A stretch of DNA of 57,940 nt from Nitrospirales bacterium (GTDB lineage Bacteria > Nitrospirota > Nitrospiria > Nitrospirales > UBA8639), in the NCBI GenBank assembly GCA_021604105.1, contig BQIW01000018.1:1-57940 (forward strand), read 5' to 3'. The notes beneath the pieces are model-generated. The model worked only from the letters and a program-made list of their open reading frames with translations. It had not been told where the DNA came from and did not search any database. Shown here piece by piece: positions 35,327 through 45,373 of this stretch (the first letter of the stretch is position 1; every line of letters starts with the position of its first letter). Made by a program: the position numbers and the translations under genes.

Positions 35327-36100
35327 ATGTCCAATCTCATTCGCTCGGATCTTCTCGACCTCAATCCCCACAAAACGGTTTCAATTCAGCGCGTTGGACT
35401 GGGGCACCATCAGGTCGTGATTGTGGATAATTTCTATCAATACCCTGATGAAATCCTGAAAGTTGCGTTGAGCCTACCCTATACCGACCGATTTGAAATC
35501 GTGGGGAATTTTCCTGGAGTTCGAGCCCGACTCAATTATGAGCACCAAAAACTTGTGGAATCTCTAAGCGCCCTTTGGGGATGCCCTCTCTTCACATTTT
35601 TTTCTCCCCAACCAGTCGTCTTTCAAGGAATAAAAACTGACAACTACGCCCTAAACGTTGGGCAACGACAACCTCACATTGATCAGGATATCACCGCCAT
35701 GGTCTATTTAAATCCTGCGGATTCATGTACGGGTGGAACCGGCTTATATCGCCACCGCCCGACAGGACTCGAACGCGTACCACCGGTCCCTGACGGGACC
35801 ATCCAACAACTTGCGATCCAACTGGAACTCAGCGACGAATTCTTCACCAGCCCGGAAGGGTATGAAAATTTCCAAAATAGCATGATTTTCAATCCACTCT
35901 TCGCTTGTCGAGGCAATAGGTATATTAACGACGGAAATGAATATTGGGAATTACTGAAACTTATCGAAATGCGGCCAAACAGATTGATGATGTTTGATGG
36001 ACGCTGTTTTCATTCCCAGTATATCCAATCCGGCCAATACAACCAGGCCTTTCGGGTGAACCAAATTCTGTATCTCAGTCAAAAGAAAAAAGTACCCTGA
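35327..36100 (+). CDS. DUF6445 (2OG-Fe(II) oxygenase-like) protein
   Basis: This 257-aa cytoplasmic protein resembles the DUF6445 family of cupin-type dioxygenase-like proteins. VDNFYQYPDEILKVAL is the typical family opening, PHIDQDITAMVYLNP carries the H-x-D iron-binding pair, and MMFDGRCFHSQY supplies the distal His with a following Arg (QAFRVNQILYL) as 2-oxoglutarate ligand. Homologues occur in natural-product and tryptophan-halogenase clusters, but none are adjacent here. The substrate is unknown. The start is the ATG 6 bases after AGGGACT. Confidence 0.85.
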   Translation: MSNLIRSDLLDLNPHKTVSIQRVGLGHHQVVIVDNFYQYPDEILKVALSLPYTDRFEIVGNFPGVRARLNYEHQKLVESLSALWGCPLFTFFSPQPVVFQGIKTDNYALNVGQRQPHIDQDITAMVYLNPADSCTGGTGLYRHRPTGLERVPPVPDGTIQQLAIQLELSDEFFTSPEGYENFQNSMIFNPLFACRGNRYINDGNEYWELLKLIEMRPNRLMMFDGRCFHSQYIQSGQYNQAFRVNQILYLSQKKKVP

Positions 36101-36291
36101 TGTAGGAATACCTCCCCCTCCCTATAACGCCTTTTCCGTTTTCATTCGATTTCCTATTCCTTCTTGTCAAAGCTTAGACAGACATCAGTTCCTCATATGT
36201 TCTTCGTCTAAATCCGGTTTCAAAAATTGAGGAGAATACTCATCTCCACCAACTAATGTGGGAAAACCCGGGCTCTGATGCTCTACTCAAA

Positions 36292-37644
36292 TCATCCCTG
36301 TTCTGTTCCCTGCAAATACGTTTCTTCCTTGTAGCCTTGCATCACCAAAAGAAACAGACAAGCGACCAGAAACATGACGCCCGCAAAAAACCAATAGTAA
36401 TCGGGGCCGGTCAATGCAACCGTCCCATCTGAATTCTGAATCCAAAAATTTACAAAGGCGGTAAACCCGTTACCCAATGATACTGAGAGCAAAAATAAGC
36501 CCATCAGGAGCGATTTGAGTTTAAGTGGAGCCTGAGTATAAGAAAACTCGAGACAGGTAATTGACACCATGACCTCTGCAGCCGTAATTACCACAAAGGC
36601 TAATAACTGCCAGCCAATCGGCGGTTCCATGCCCAACTCAATTTGTTGCTCAATATAGGCTGAGATCAAAAACGCCCCAACCGTCATAAAAAACCCCATG
36701 GCTATTTTTCGCAATGATGTGAGGAGAATTATTCTATTTAAAACCGGATAGACCACATAGGTAAACAAAGGAATAAACACCATGATCAAAACCGGATTCA
36801 CTGCTTGAATTTGCGAAGGCAACCATTCAACACCCATCCAGACCCGATCCATATGTTGAGCTTGAAGAACCCACGCTGAAGATGTTTGGTCATAGAGAGA
36901 CCAAAAAAATGCGACAAACACATAAATACCCGCCAACTTCCCGATCGCTCGCCATGTCTCTGGACAAGAAAGCGCATGAAGCACGCCCGAGGGGTCAGGA
37001 GGAATATGCACATAATGGGTCCGGCCAGACCAAAAAATGATGGTCGCCGCAAACATCAAGATGCCAGGCACCCCAAATGCCAGGCCAGGGCCAAAATGCT
37101 CCAATAGCCAGGGGGTAAGCATCACGGATCCAAAGGCTCCCACGTTGATTGCGAAGTAAAACCAGGCAAAGGCCTTGGATAAAAGGTGTCCATTAGCCAA
37201 ACCAAACTGGTCCCCTAAATTAGCTGACACACAAGGCTTAATTCCCCCGGAGCCGATAGCAATTAAAGCCAATCCAACAAGTAGGCCGAATCGGGTGTGG
37301 TCTAAAGCCAAGACGACATGGCCCCCACAATACACCAGAGATAAAAGAATAATGGTTTTGTATTTCCCCAAAAAGGCATCGGCCAAAATCGCTCCCAAAA
37401 AAGGGAAAAAGTACACTCCCGAGGCAAAAAGGTGAAAATAACTTTTCGCTTCTGCCTCGCCCATGGGATCCAGGCTTCCCTCTGTATTCAGCAACATCCC
37501 CGTCATAAACACCACCAGAATGGCTCGCATCCCATAGTAACTAAATCGCTCAGCACCTTCATTGACAACCAAATGCACGACTCCCGACGGCATGGAAGCT
37601 GTCGTCGTTGATTCGGTCCGAAATTCATGTTTTTTCATGAACAA
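36292..37644 (-). CDS. Proton-dependent oligopeptide transporter (POT/PTR2 family)
   Basis: This 450-aa inner-membrane protein of the major facilitator superfamily couples uptake of di/tripeptides (or nitrate-type substrates in some members) to protons. It has the POT signature NEGAERFSYYGMRAIL near residue 30, GGIKPCVSANLGDQF (the second PTR2 signature), about 12 hydrophobic segments, and FYFAINVGAFG. It is divergent from the TonB receptor gene across 116 bases. The substrate specificity cannot be read from sequence alone. Confidence 0.93.
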   Translation of the reverse strand: MFMKKHEFRTESTTTASMPSGVVHLVVNEGAERFSYYGMRAILVVFMTGMLLNTEGSLDPMGEAEAKSYFHLFASGVYFFPFLGAILADAFLGKYKTIILLSLVYCGGHVVLALDHTRFGLLVGLALIAIGSGGIKPCVSANLGDQFGLANGHLLSKAFAWFYFAINVGAFGSVMLTPWLLEHFGPGLAFGVPGILMFAATIIFWSGRTHYVHIPPDPSGVLHALSCPETWRAIGKLAGIYVFVAFFWSLYDQTSSAWVLQAQHMDRVWMGVEWLPSQIQAVNPVLIMVFIPLFTYVVYPVLNRIILLTSLRKIAMGFFMTVGAFLISAYIEQQIELGMEPPIGWQLLAFVVITAAEVMVSITCLEFSYTQAPLKLKSLLMGLFLLSVSLGNGFTAFVNFWIQNSDGTVALTGPDYYWFFAGVMFLVACLFLLVMQGYKEETYLQGTEQG

Positions 37645-37760
37645 ACTTTCATCGATAAGAAGTGGACAAGCTTTGAAAATTCGTATAGATCCTATCCGGT
37701 GAGAACGGCTGTGTCAGTCCGACCAGCAAACCTCCGTCCCCACCGGGATGTCATTGTATA

Positions 37761-39719
37761 ATGCCGACCCCTTTCCCGCCATTCCCAGGCTTAATCCTCT
37801 TGGCCAGTCTTTCAGCTCTAAGAATGTTGTTTCCCGCGCCGGGACAGGCTCAGGAATCATCGGTTACGACTCTTGATACGATGATTGTCACAGGCTCCGC
37901 TCAACCCACCCAACCCCACCAATCAACCCAAAGCATTACGACCCTCAACGCGGAACAGATTGCCCCCCTTCAGCCAAATCGGGTAACCACCATCCTCCAA
38001 CAAGTCCCAGGACTCCATACCGATGAGATGAGCGGGAGAAGTGGAATCAGCTCCGCATATCTCCGAGGTGCCGATCCCAACTTCACCTTGATTATGCTGG
38101 ATGGTGTCCCCATGAATGACTCAACGAACCAGCGTGGCGGATCAGTTGATCTTTCCACTATTCCTATTGATCGGATCGAGCGAGTAGAAATTGTTCGGGG
38201 ACCTCTCTCGGCATTTTATGGTTCTGAAGCCATGGCGGGCGCAATCAATTTCATTACCAAATCTGCTTCCACGGCTCCCTCCTTTCGCCTCCTGGGCGAA
38301 GGAGGTCGATACGATTATTACAAAGGGCTTATCCAAACCGGTGGATCTCTTGGACCATTATCCGCCAATCTGACGCTGTCCCATACCCAAAATGGAGAGC
38401 AAATCGAGAAAGATTCCTTTTTGATGGACTCGGCCGGATGGAATTTTTCGATACTGACAGATTCCAATTTTGACATTCAACTAAACGGGCAATATACAGA
38501 TTCGACGGTCCGGAGTTTTCCGGAAGGCAGTGGTGGGTCGAAACTGGCGTTACTCCGGGAAACCGAACGACGAAAGACCCAGGAATTTCTGACCGGTTTG
38601 TCCGCCTCATTTCACATTCCTTCGGGTTGGCAGCATCAGGTATTTCTGAGCGTCACTCGGAGACTTCAAGACGTGTCAAACCCCGGAATTCTTGCGACTC
38701 CAACCACCTATGCCCTGCCCCCGGCAGATTTTGAAACTCTTTATACCCGTTTTCAAACACGCATGACGACAACATGGACGCTCAGCCCCCAATGGAAGTT
38801 TTCACTTGGCGAACAGCTGACCCATGAACGCGGAAGACGGAACGGGACGCAAGACCTGAGTTCCTTCGGAGGCTCCTCTGACCAGCCGGATGACTTTGCC
38901 ATCCGGCGGACCCTCGGAGGAACCTTTGCGGAATTAACGTCCATCTGGTGGGAAAAACTGACCCTGAATTCCGGTGTTCGAGCCGATATCTCAGAAGGAT
39001 TCCAGCCGAAGATTAGTCCCAGGATTGGAGCGAAATTTCAACTGTTGAACTCAATCCAGATTCGTGGTGGCTATGGAAAGGGATTCAAATTGCCTAGCTT
39101 ATCCAGTTTAGGTGACCCCTTGATTGGGAACCCTTCCTTACAACCCGAAACCAGCGTCGGATGGGATCTCGGCCTAGACTATCACGCATTCGATAAACGA
39201 TTTACCGCAACCATAGAATACTTTCACAACCGGTTCAAAAACCTTATTGACCTCGATCCCGACCTCCTCAATCAAGGAATTATTCGCCTGGCCAATATTG
39301 ATAAGGCAGAAACTCATGGTTGGAATATTTCCCTGTCCCTCACCCCAATCCCTGCCGTTTCTTTCCAATCGAGTCTCACTCGCCTCACCACTCGAGTGAC
39401 GGAAACGGGAGCTCAACTAAGAAACCGCCCAAAGTGGCGCGGTTGGGTTGGGGTCATGATGAAGCTTTCTCCGACCCTCAATGTCAAAAGCCAAGTCACA
39501 TGGGTCAGTTCCAGTTTTGACTTTCAAGTTCCAACCCAAACTACACAGGTAGGAGGATTCGCCAAGGCAGACATTACGGTCAATTACCATCCCTTTTCTG
39601 AATGGAGTGGCTATGCAGCCCTAGAAAATGTCACCAACTCCTCATATGAACAGTTTGCCGGATTCCCAGCTCCGCCCTTGACCTTTCGCTTAGGATTGGA
39701 ATACCGGCCAGAATTTTAA
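37761..39719 (+). CDS. TonB-dependent outer-membrane receptor
   Basis: This 652-aa BtuB/CirA-like receptor has a signal peptide (LILLASLSALRMLFPAPGQAQ), a TonB box region (TLDTMIVTGSAQ), a plug domain (LQQVPGLHTDEMSGRSG, SAYLRGADPNFTLIMLDGVP, RIERVEIVRGPLSAFYGSEA) and a beta barrel ending with the aromatic residue pattern FRLGLEYRPEF. The ligand may be a siderophore, cobalamin or another substrate; no exclusive siderophore gene is adjacent. The ATG at 37761 overlaps a TATAAT-like hexamer and has no ribosome binding site, so the true start may differ by a few codons. Confidence 0.93.
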   Translation: MPTPFPPFPGLILLASLSALRMLFPAPGQAQESSVTTLDTMIVTGSAQPTQPHQSTQSITTLNAEQIAPLQPNRVTTILQQVPGLHTDEMSGRSGISSAYLRGADPNFTLIMLDGVPMNDSTNQRGGSVDLSTIPIDRIERVEIVRGPLSAFYGSEAMAGAINFITKSASTAPSFRLLGEGGRYDYYKGLIQTGGSLGPLSANLTLSHTQNGEQIEKDSFLMDSAGWNFSILTDSNFDIQLNGQYTDSTVRSFPEGSGGSKLALLRETERRKTQEFLTGLSASFHIPSGWQHQVFLSVTRRLQDVSNPGILATPTTYALPPADFETLYTRFQTRMTTTWTLSPQWKFSLGEQLTHERGRRNGTQDLSSFGGSSDQPDDFAIRRTLGGTFAELTSIWWEKLTLNSGVRADISEGFQPKISPRIGAKFQLLNSIQIRGGYGKGFKLPSLSSLGDPLIGNPSLQPETSVGWDLGLDYHAFDKRFTATIEYFHNRFKNLIDLDPDLLNQGIIRLANIDKAETHGWNISLSLTPIPAVSFQSSLTRLTTRVTETGAQLRNRPKWRGWVGVMMKLSPTLNVKSQVTWVSSSFDFQVPTQTTQVGGFAKADITVNYHPFSEWSGYAALENVTNSSYEQFAGFPAPPLTFRLGLEYRPEF

Positions 39720-39906
39720 GATCAGTACTGGTTTCTCATAAGAGGACATTGATTACATCATCAACCAAGTTTTCTCCATAAACCTATCGCAGAAATCTGC
39801 TTAAGCCAGGTCGCGTTTTGACCGAAAAAGGAAAAGACGTCGAAAAGAGGCAGGCGAAGGGTTGATAAACATCGCCTCCTACCTTACATTTCACTAGGAA
39901 TCGTTC

Positions 39907-40893
39907 ATGCAACTCATCCTTCCATTAGATCCGGTTCAGGACGAAGAGCGATCCACAATTTTTGCCAGAATTAAAAGCTGTAAATCCTTGCCTATTCTGT
40001 CCCCTCTGGCCTCAACCATTCTCAAGATGTGCCAAAATGAAGAAACAAATGCCTCAGAATTGGCCACGATCATAAGTCAGGATCCGGGAATGGCGGCTCA
40101 AATTTTATTTATGGCAAATTCGGGGTATTACGGCGGGTCTCGACACAAGGTGACCAGCATCGGACAGGCCGTGACCTTGCTTGGATTTTCAACGATCGCC
40201 AATCTGGCTCTATCTTTTTGCTTTTATCGTTTAATTAAAGATATGAAAGAGGTCTCCACTTCCGGGATTGACCATGTAAAATTTTGGCGGCGATCCATTC
40301 TGGCCAGTGTCGCAGCTCGTGCCATTGGAACACACTTCACGTTTCCTGATGTCGAACTCATGTTTCTTGGTGCCCTGCTTCAGGACATCGGACTATTAGC
40401 ATTAAACGAGGTGGCTTCAAAAGAAATGGCCTCACTCCAGGGTTACAATCAGGATGATCATGGCAACTTACACCAATATGAACTTGAACACTTGGGAGTT
40501 GCCCATTCACAGGTAGGAGCCTGGTTGGCCCAACATTGGCAGCTTCCTGAGGAGTTTCAGGTGGCCATTCTCTACAGTCATACTCCTGAATTATTTGAGA
40601 CGCCGCTGGACTTTCAAGCTCTGGTGGATACCGTGGCACTCTCCGGTATCATCGCGGACATGTGGATCAACCCCGATACCGAAGCCGCCATTGCCTCAGC
40701 CCGAAACAATAGTCAGGGTCGCTTAACCTTGCAACTGAAAGATTGGGAGCCGATTCTTGAGCATATAATGACGGGAATTCCCAAAATTGCCAGTTTTTTT
40801 CACAGCCGGATTGGGAACTTTGAAGACATCGCCCACATCCATCATGTAGCCTTACAACAGCTGAAATGCACTGATCCCCAATTATTCAGCTAA
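39907..40893 (+). CDS. HDOD-domain signalling protein
   Basis: This 328-aa cytoplasmic protein has an HDOD domain: LPILSPLASTILKMC, DPGMAAQILFMANSGYYG, VTSIGQAVTLLGFSTI, then the loop SIL and helix FLGALLQDIGLLALNE. HDOD domains are inactive relatives of HD hydrolases that scaffold signalling proteins, often linked to c-di-GMP pathways. It precedes a diguanylate cyclase that converges on it (27 bases between stops). The canonical HD metal ligands are absent, as in the family. Confidence 0.93.
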   Translation: MQLILPLDPVQDEERSTIFARIKSCKSLPILSPLASTILKMCQNEETNASELATIISQDPGMAAQILFMANSGYYGGSRHKVTSIGQAVTLLGFSTIANLALSFCFYRLIKDMKEVSTSGIDHVKFWRRSILASVAARAIGTHFTFPDVELMFLGALLQDIGLLALNEVASKEMASLQGYNQDDHGNLHQYELEHLGVAHSQVGAWLAQHWQLPEEFQVAILYSHTPELFETPLDFQALVDTVALSGIIADMWINPDTEAAIASARNNSQGRLTLQLKDWEPILEHIMTGIPKIASFFHSRIGNFEDIAHIHHVALQQLKCTDPQLFS

Positions 40894-40920
40894 CCCGGGG
40901 TCAACGCCCTCCACTCGGAC

Positions 40921-42078
40921 TCAGCCTTTCTTCCCCACTCCGTCATGCTCAGTCGCCAGACACAATTGGTTCCGACCATTGTCCTTTGCCCGATATAATG
41001 CACGATCTGCACGTTCAAGCCAGGAGAGCCCGGTTTCGCCAGGAAGGAACTCCGCCAAACCGATCGATGCCGTAACGGGAATGATGATATCTTGGTAGAA
41101 AAAGTTCTCTCCTCTCATAGCATCCAGCAACCGCTCGCCCAATCGTTGGCTCAGTTCCCCGTCGGCTCCCTGAAGCAAGACACAAAATTCTTCCCCCCCA
41201 TATCTGGCAATAAAATCAGATTTTCTGGGGAAAGTCGACACCAGACGTTTCGCCACCTGCTGTAGCACCACATCCCCAGCCGGATGGCCATACGTATCGT
41301 TCACATGCTTAAAATGATCGATATCCACCATCAAAATACAGGCTGACGTCCCAGAGAAAAAACTCATACTGGCCGTTCGTTCTAATTGAAGATCCAATGC
41401 TCCACGGTTATACAGCTGGGTCAATGCATCCAGCCTCATTTGCTTTCGTGCGCCCCCCAGTTCCTCTTCAACGGTACGCAATTTTTCTCCAAGATTTTCC
41501 AATCGTTGCTGCTGACGTTCTTTTCGTTCATCCACAAGAGCACTGATGTTTTCAACCACAGCCAATAGGGCCTGCTTCACATCCTGAAAGGATCCGTCCT
41601 CGGTTGCCGTGCGCAATTGAACGAGATGGGTGGTCACTTTTTGATCGGTTTCCTGATCCTCCACAAACGCGCGCCCCATGATATTGGTAAATTCGCAAAG
41701 AACAGTTCGCATATCTTGGAGATTACGTGTCACATAGGATTTTTCCTTTTGACGATGGCCATTGACAAATTGCGTGAGTGCCCCCCAATCACGGCGTGGA
41801 CAGGCCTCGTGTTTTTTTGAATCGTCGGTATCAATCTGCGCGCCCACCAACACATGTCTCGACCACCGTTCAAACTCCTTTTCTATTTCCTCTTCCGATA
41901 GTTGATCAAGTTCAAACGCATGACGGCCCAGGCATCGTAAAACCCTGGCCAAGGATTCTAAGGCCTTGTCAGCCTCTCCCGAGATTTCTGAAGCCCGAGA
42001 ACCGTTAGCGATTTGCTCTTTTTGTGTCCCATTCTCATTATGGTGATCGTTTTTCCCAATAGACCACGATCCTATCAT
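40921..42078 (-). CDS. GGDEF-domain diguanylate cyclase
   Basis: This 385-aa protein joins an N-terminal helical region (containing a long coiled coil, RKERQQQRLENLGEKLRTVE) to a C-terminal GGDEF domain that makes cyclic di-GMP. The active-site motif reads GGEEF, and the feedback I-site RxxD is intact as RKSD five residues before it. DALTQLYNRGAL and VDIDHFKHVNDTYGH are the usual framing motifs. The start at 42078 is chosen for an AGAGGAGGA ribosome binding site five bases before that ATG; an in-frame extension to 42180 lacks one. It is soluble, with no input domain of known type. Confidence 0.93.
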   Translation of the reverse strand: MIGSWSIGKNDHHNENGTQKEQIANGSRASEISGEADKALESLARVLRCLGRHAFELDQLSEEEIEKEFERWSRHVLVGAQIDTDDSKKHEACPRRDWGALTQFVNGHRQKEKSYVTRNLQDMRTVLCEFTNIMGRAFVEDQETDQKVTTHLVQLRTATEDGSFQDVKQALLAVVENISALVDERKERQQQRLENLGEKLRTVEEELGGARKQMRLDALTQLYNRGALDLQLERTASMSFFSGTSACILMVDIDHFKHVNDTYGHPAGDVVLQQVAKRLVSTFPRKSDFIARYGGEEFCVLLQGADGELSQRLGERLLDAMRGENFFYQDIIIPVTASIGLAEFLPGETGLSWLERADRALYRAKDNGRNQLCLATEHDGVGKKG

Positions 42079-42302
42079 GTCTTCCTCCTCTTCAATTCTC
42101 TTCTGCCTTTGTCTATATCGGTGACTATCCAGCCAATGTATGGGGAGAGCGGGGTAACGGTTTGATTCCGTTATCGGCATTTCCTCTATGTCTCTTAAGT
42201 CACATATTTGTTATGCTCTTCCCCAATGGCGACAACACAACGTTCCTAAATGAACCACTTGATATTCAATTTCATCGTTCACTCTTATTTTTCTGAACGC
42301 GC

Positions 42303-43070
42303 GTGAATCCAGCATACAGGATCTCCAGCAGACAAAATTCCCAATTCAAACGATGGGTGTCCTTACTTGACTCTCATGGGATTAAACGTCATCGCCTCTG
42401 CCTCGTTTCCGGGAATAAACTCCGGAGGGAAATTGGGACCCATTCGGGAGTGACTGTCCACGAAATCTTACTTCCGCCATCGTGGACCTCCAGAGATGAC
42501 CTCCCTTCTGAAGCCCTCCACTATGAACTGTCCCATGCCCTATTTCAGGAGCTGGACGTATTTGGGACAAAAGAACCACTTCTGATCTGCGGTGTCCCCG
42601 AAATGTTACGGAGCGATCTCAGGAGGCCCCCCAACGGATTGGAAGTCCTATGCCCGATTGGAGACCCCGGGAACCTTGGAGCCTTACTCCGGTGCTGTCG
42701 AGCCTTTGACGTACAAACGGTCGTGTTACTTCGGGAAGCCGTTCACCCCTTCCACCCGAAGGTCATTCGTGCCAGTAGCGGAGCGGTGTTTGTCCAGTCC
42801 TTGGAATGGGCAGGCTCCATCACCGAACTGAATGATCCGGAAACATTGCAATGGATTACCGCATTAGATTTACACGGGACGAATATGTCTACGGTGAAAT
42901 GGTCTCAGCATGTTCGACTCCTTATTGGAGAAGAAGGGGTAGGTGTTCCACCCTTTCAGTTTCTGGAACGCCTGTGCATTCCTCAAATCCATCCATCGAT
43001 CCCGTTAAATGCGACCGTCGCAGGCAGCATCGCCCTCTATGCATATCGCCAACACCACTCACAGGCCTAA
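42303..43070 (+). CDS. TrmH/SpoU-family RNA 2'-O-methyltransferase
   Basis: This 255-aa protein has an N-terminal RNA-binding region and a C-terminal SPOUT methyltransferase with the three family motifs: GDPGNLGALLRCCRAF, LIGEEGVGVPPF and IPLNATVAGSIALYAYR, which form the trefoil-knot SAM-binding site. It methylates ribose 2'-OH of a tRNA or rRNA position. The third motif has Ala-Thr in place of the common Ser-Leu-Asn, so the exact target is unclear. The start is GTG at 42303. It is divergent from the diguanylate cyclase. Confidence 0.88.
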   Translation: MNPAYRISSRQNSQFKRWVSLLDSHGIKRHRLCLVSGNKLRREIGTHSGVTVHEILLPPSWTSRDDLPSEALHYELSHALFQELDVFGTKEPLLICGVPEMLRSDLRRPPNGLEVLCPIGDPGNLGALLRCCRAFDVQTVVLLREAVHPFHPKVIRASSGAVFVQSLEWAGSITELNDPETLQWITALDLHGTNMSTVKWSQHVRLLIGEEGVGVPPFQFLERLCIPQIHPSIPLNATVAGSIALYAYRQHHSQA

Positions 43071-43150
43071 CCAATTGCGATCCGACCACTTATGAGGTGC
43101 TCCGTAGTTGATTGTGGCATCACTCAAACAGAACAACACCCACACATCTT

Positions 43151-43444
43151 ATGAACACACCACAGTCACCCCAGGATCAGAACCTTACGATGATTCAACC
43201 CGGTAGATATCGGCACTATAAAGGGAAAGAATATCAAGTTATTGGCATCGCCAAACATTCCGAGACAGAAGAAAATCTGGTGGTCTATCGAGCACTCTAT
43301 GGTGAATTTGGCCTTTGGGTCAGACCGGCAACAATGTTTAGGGAGAAAATTGAAATAGAGGGAAAATTAGTCTTTAGATTTGAGCCGATCGAGGATGCCA
43401 ACGCTGAAACTGACACCACGACTCTCAAACCGGGAGGAGTTTAA
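43151..43444 (+). CDS. DUF1653 domain protein
   Basis: This 97-aa protein has the DUF1653 signature PGRYRHYKGKEYQVIGIAKH, then ENLVVYRALYGEFGLWVRP and MFREKIEIEGKLVFRF. The family is a small, widely distributed beta-barrel-like domain of unknown function. The start at 43151 is favoured over an in-frame ATG at 43112, and the core domain could also start at the ATG at 43190. It follows the TrmH-type gene by 80 bases on the same strand. Confidence 0.88.
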   Translation: MNTPQSPQDQNLTMIQPGRYRHYKGKEYQVIGIAKHSETEENLVVYRALYGEFGLWVRPATMFREKIEIEGKLVFRFEPIEDANAETDTTTLKPGGV

Positions 43445-43611
43445 CCGGATTTTGCCGGGTGGAACAGAATGTCTTGGCATTTTGGTTGCTAGCCCGGCCA
43501 GACAATCATCTATGGGTCCGCTTCGAGAAAATGCTGTGAATTCGCCTCATCTCTCATCGTGCCTGTCATGCCCATTGATTCGCAATCGATCTGCATATTC
43601 TCCATCGACAC

Positions 43612-44100
43612 TCACAACTGTTCTTCTAACACAGCACGCGTTTGTTCTTCTCGATAGGCATGCAACCGTTTAGAGAGAGAAGCATCTGCCAACGCTAAAA
43701 TCGCAGCAGCCAACAAGGCCGCATTCACGGCGCCAGCGGTCCCTATGGCTAAGGTTCCTACGGGAACACCTTTTGGCATTTGCACAATCGACAAAAGGGA
43801 ATCGAGGCCTTGCAGAGCCTTTGATTGCAGAGGGACACCCAATACCGGCAATTGGGTTTTAGCCGTAATCACCCCGGCTAAATGGCCCCCTCCTCCAGCT
43901 CCGGCAATGAACACCTGCACTCCACGAGCTTCCACCTCAGTTATATATTCCCCCAACGCATCTGGAGCCCTATGCGCAGACAGGACCCGACTTTCATGGG
44001 TTACCTCCAGCTTGGTGAGCGTTTCACTGGCTAACCGCATAGTGTCCCAATCCGATTTACTGCCCATGATAATCGCGACCCGAAATGATGACTCAGCCAT
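43612..44100 (-). CDS. purE: N5-carboxyaminoimidazole ribonucleotide mutase PurE
   Basis: PurE moves the carboxyl group of N5-CAIR to make CAIR in purine synthesis. The product has 162 aa (166 from an upstream GTG at 44112). Motifs [32 protein letters not shown] and the C-terminal helix [10 protein letters not shown] are those of class I PurE. AAGAGGT lies just before the ATG at 44100. PurK, the usual partner, is not in the window. It is divergent from the peroxiredoxin gene. Confidence 0.95.
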   Translation of the reverse strand: MAESSFRVAIIMGSKSDWDTMRLASETLTKLEVTHESRVLSAHRAPDALGEYITEVEARGVQVFIAGAGGGGHLAGVITAKTQLPVLGVPLQSKALQGLDSLLSIVQMPKGVPVGTLAIGTAGAVNAALLAAAILALADASLSKRLHAYREEQTRAVLEEQL

Positions 44101-44348
44101 AACCTCTTGCACTCCTTCTATAGGTTATCTATTCCTAAATGACAACGAATGGGAAAAAGTCCATGTCTCTAATACACGGGCGTACGATAACGCGTCCTGG
44201 TCCAAGTTGACCATATAACAGGATCTGTCTTACACTACAATTCCTCTGTTTTTAAAAAAATCCTCTCTGGGCCGACAATTGTTCTCGCGGGGTTTTATAT
44301 TCCTGAGAGATGTATTATTCACTTTATTTAAAAGGGGAGAGAAATATT

Positions 44349-44984
44349 ATGGCAATACGTCTTGGAGATGAAGCACCAAATTTTACAGCCGAAACGACAC
44401 AAGGTACCGTGAATTTCCATGAATGGCTTGGTGACGGATGGGGCATACTCTTTTCACACCCTAAGGATTTCACCCCTGTGTGCACCACGGAATTGGGAAC
44501 CATGGCGAACATGACGGAAGAATTTAAAAAGCGAAATGTGAAAGTGTTGGCGATCAGCGTGGATCCTCTCGACTCCCATAAAGGTTGGATCAACGACATT
44601 AATGAAACTCAACACTGCACGGTTGGGTATCCCATTATCGCGGACCCCGAAAAAAAGGTCGCAACCCTCTATGATATGATCCATCCCAATGCCCTCGATA
44701 ATATGACCGTTCGCTCGGTATTCGTGATCGGACCCGACAAAAAGGTCAAATTAACCCTCACCTATCCCGCATCAACTGGCAGGAATTTCAATGAAATTCT
44801 TCGTGTCATTGACTCACTGCAATTAACGGCCAAACATAAAGTGGCCACACCGGCAAATTGGAAGGACGGGGAGGATTGTATTATCACGCCAGCCGTAACG
44901 GATGCAGAAATCCCCGCACTGTTCCCGAAAGGTCATCGTGCGGTAAAACCCTATCTACGCTTCACCCCTCAACCCAACCGTTAG
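44349..44984 (+). CDS. 1-Cys peroxiredoxin (Prx6 family)
   Basis: This 211-aa thiol peroxidase reduces peroxides. The peroxidatic Cys is in HPKDFTPVCTTELG, the Prx6 signature. The family's C-terminal segment (DGEDCIITPAVTDAEI, then PYLRFTPQP) is present. A further Cys occurs in QHCTVGYP, but the resolving Cys of typical 2-Cys enzymes is absent. The start at 44349 has AAAGGGGAG upstream; a longer reading from 44310 does not. A strong hairpin follows the stop. It is divergent from purE across about 250 bases. Confidence 0.93.
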   Translation: MAIRLGDEAPNFTAETTQGTVNFHEWLGDGWGILFSHPKDFTPVCTTELGTMANMTEEFKKRNVKVLAISVDPLDSHKGWINDINETQHCTVGYPIIADPEKKVATLYDMIHPNALDNMTVRSVFVIGPDKKVKLTLTYPASTGRNFNEILRVIDSLQLTAKHKVATPANWKDGEDCIITPAVTDAEIPALFPKGHRAVKPYLRFTPQPNR

Positions 44985-45002
44985 AGCTTCTGGAAAAAAT
45001 TG

Positions 45003-45032
45003 AGGCAGCGCCACATGTGTGTGGCGCTGCCT
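45003..45032. terminator. Perfect 13-bp hairpin after the peroxiredoxin gene
   Basis: AGGCAGCGCCACA (45003-45015) and TGTGGCGCTGCCT (45020-45032) form a perfect stem with a 4-base loop. It begins 19 bases after the peroxiredoxin stop. On the plus strand no T run follows; the A6 run just left of the stem makes a U-run for minus-strand transcripts, so it may act bidirectionally. Confidence 0.7.
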
Positions 45033-45373
45033 GTGATGCGTTCAACCTTTCCTCTTCTCATCCCCTCGCAACTGCGAATGTATTCATGTTTTCACATGCC
45101 TTCTATAGTCCCATGCCCCCTTGACGACGATTATTCATGGTTTATACGGAGTACCCTCAAAATCGCAAATGTCCTAGGACCACACCAAGTCAGAAGAACA
45201 AGTGTTCTTAAATTCTGTACGAGGGAGAGACCACTGAAAGACAAGTATAAAATCCTCATCAGGACTCGGTTCCGTTCAGCCCTTCTCAGAAGTTGCTCTA
45301 AAATAAGGAATGGCTGTGGGCTTTTAAGCGAAAAGTTAAAAAGGGACAGGAACGAGTTGCAGGAAAAGATCAG
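45033..45373. other. Intergenic region, nothing recognised
   Basis: Apart from the hairpin at its left end this stretch holds only short frames with no family resemblance. The two flanking genes converge here. Confidence 0.35.

Noticed and set aside
37680-37760. Possible cobalamin riboswitch before the TonB receptor
   Set aside because: A GGTGAGAACGG stretch was seen but the B12-box and the other conserved core segments are absent.
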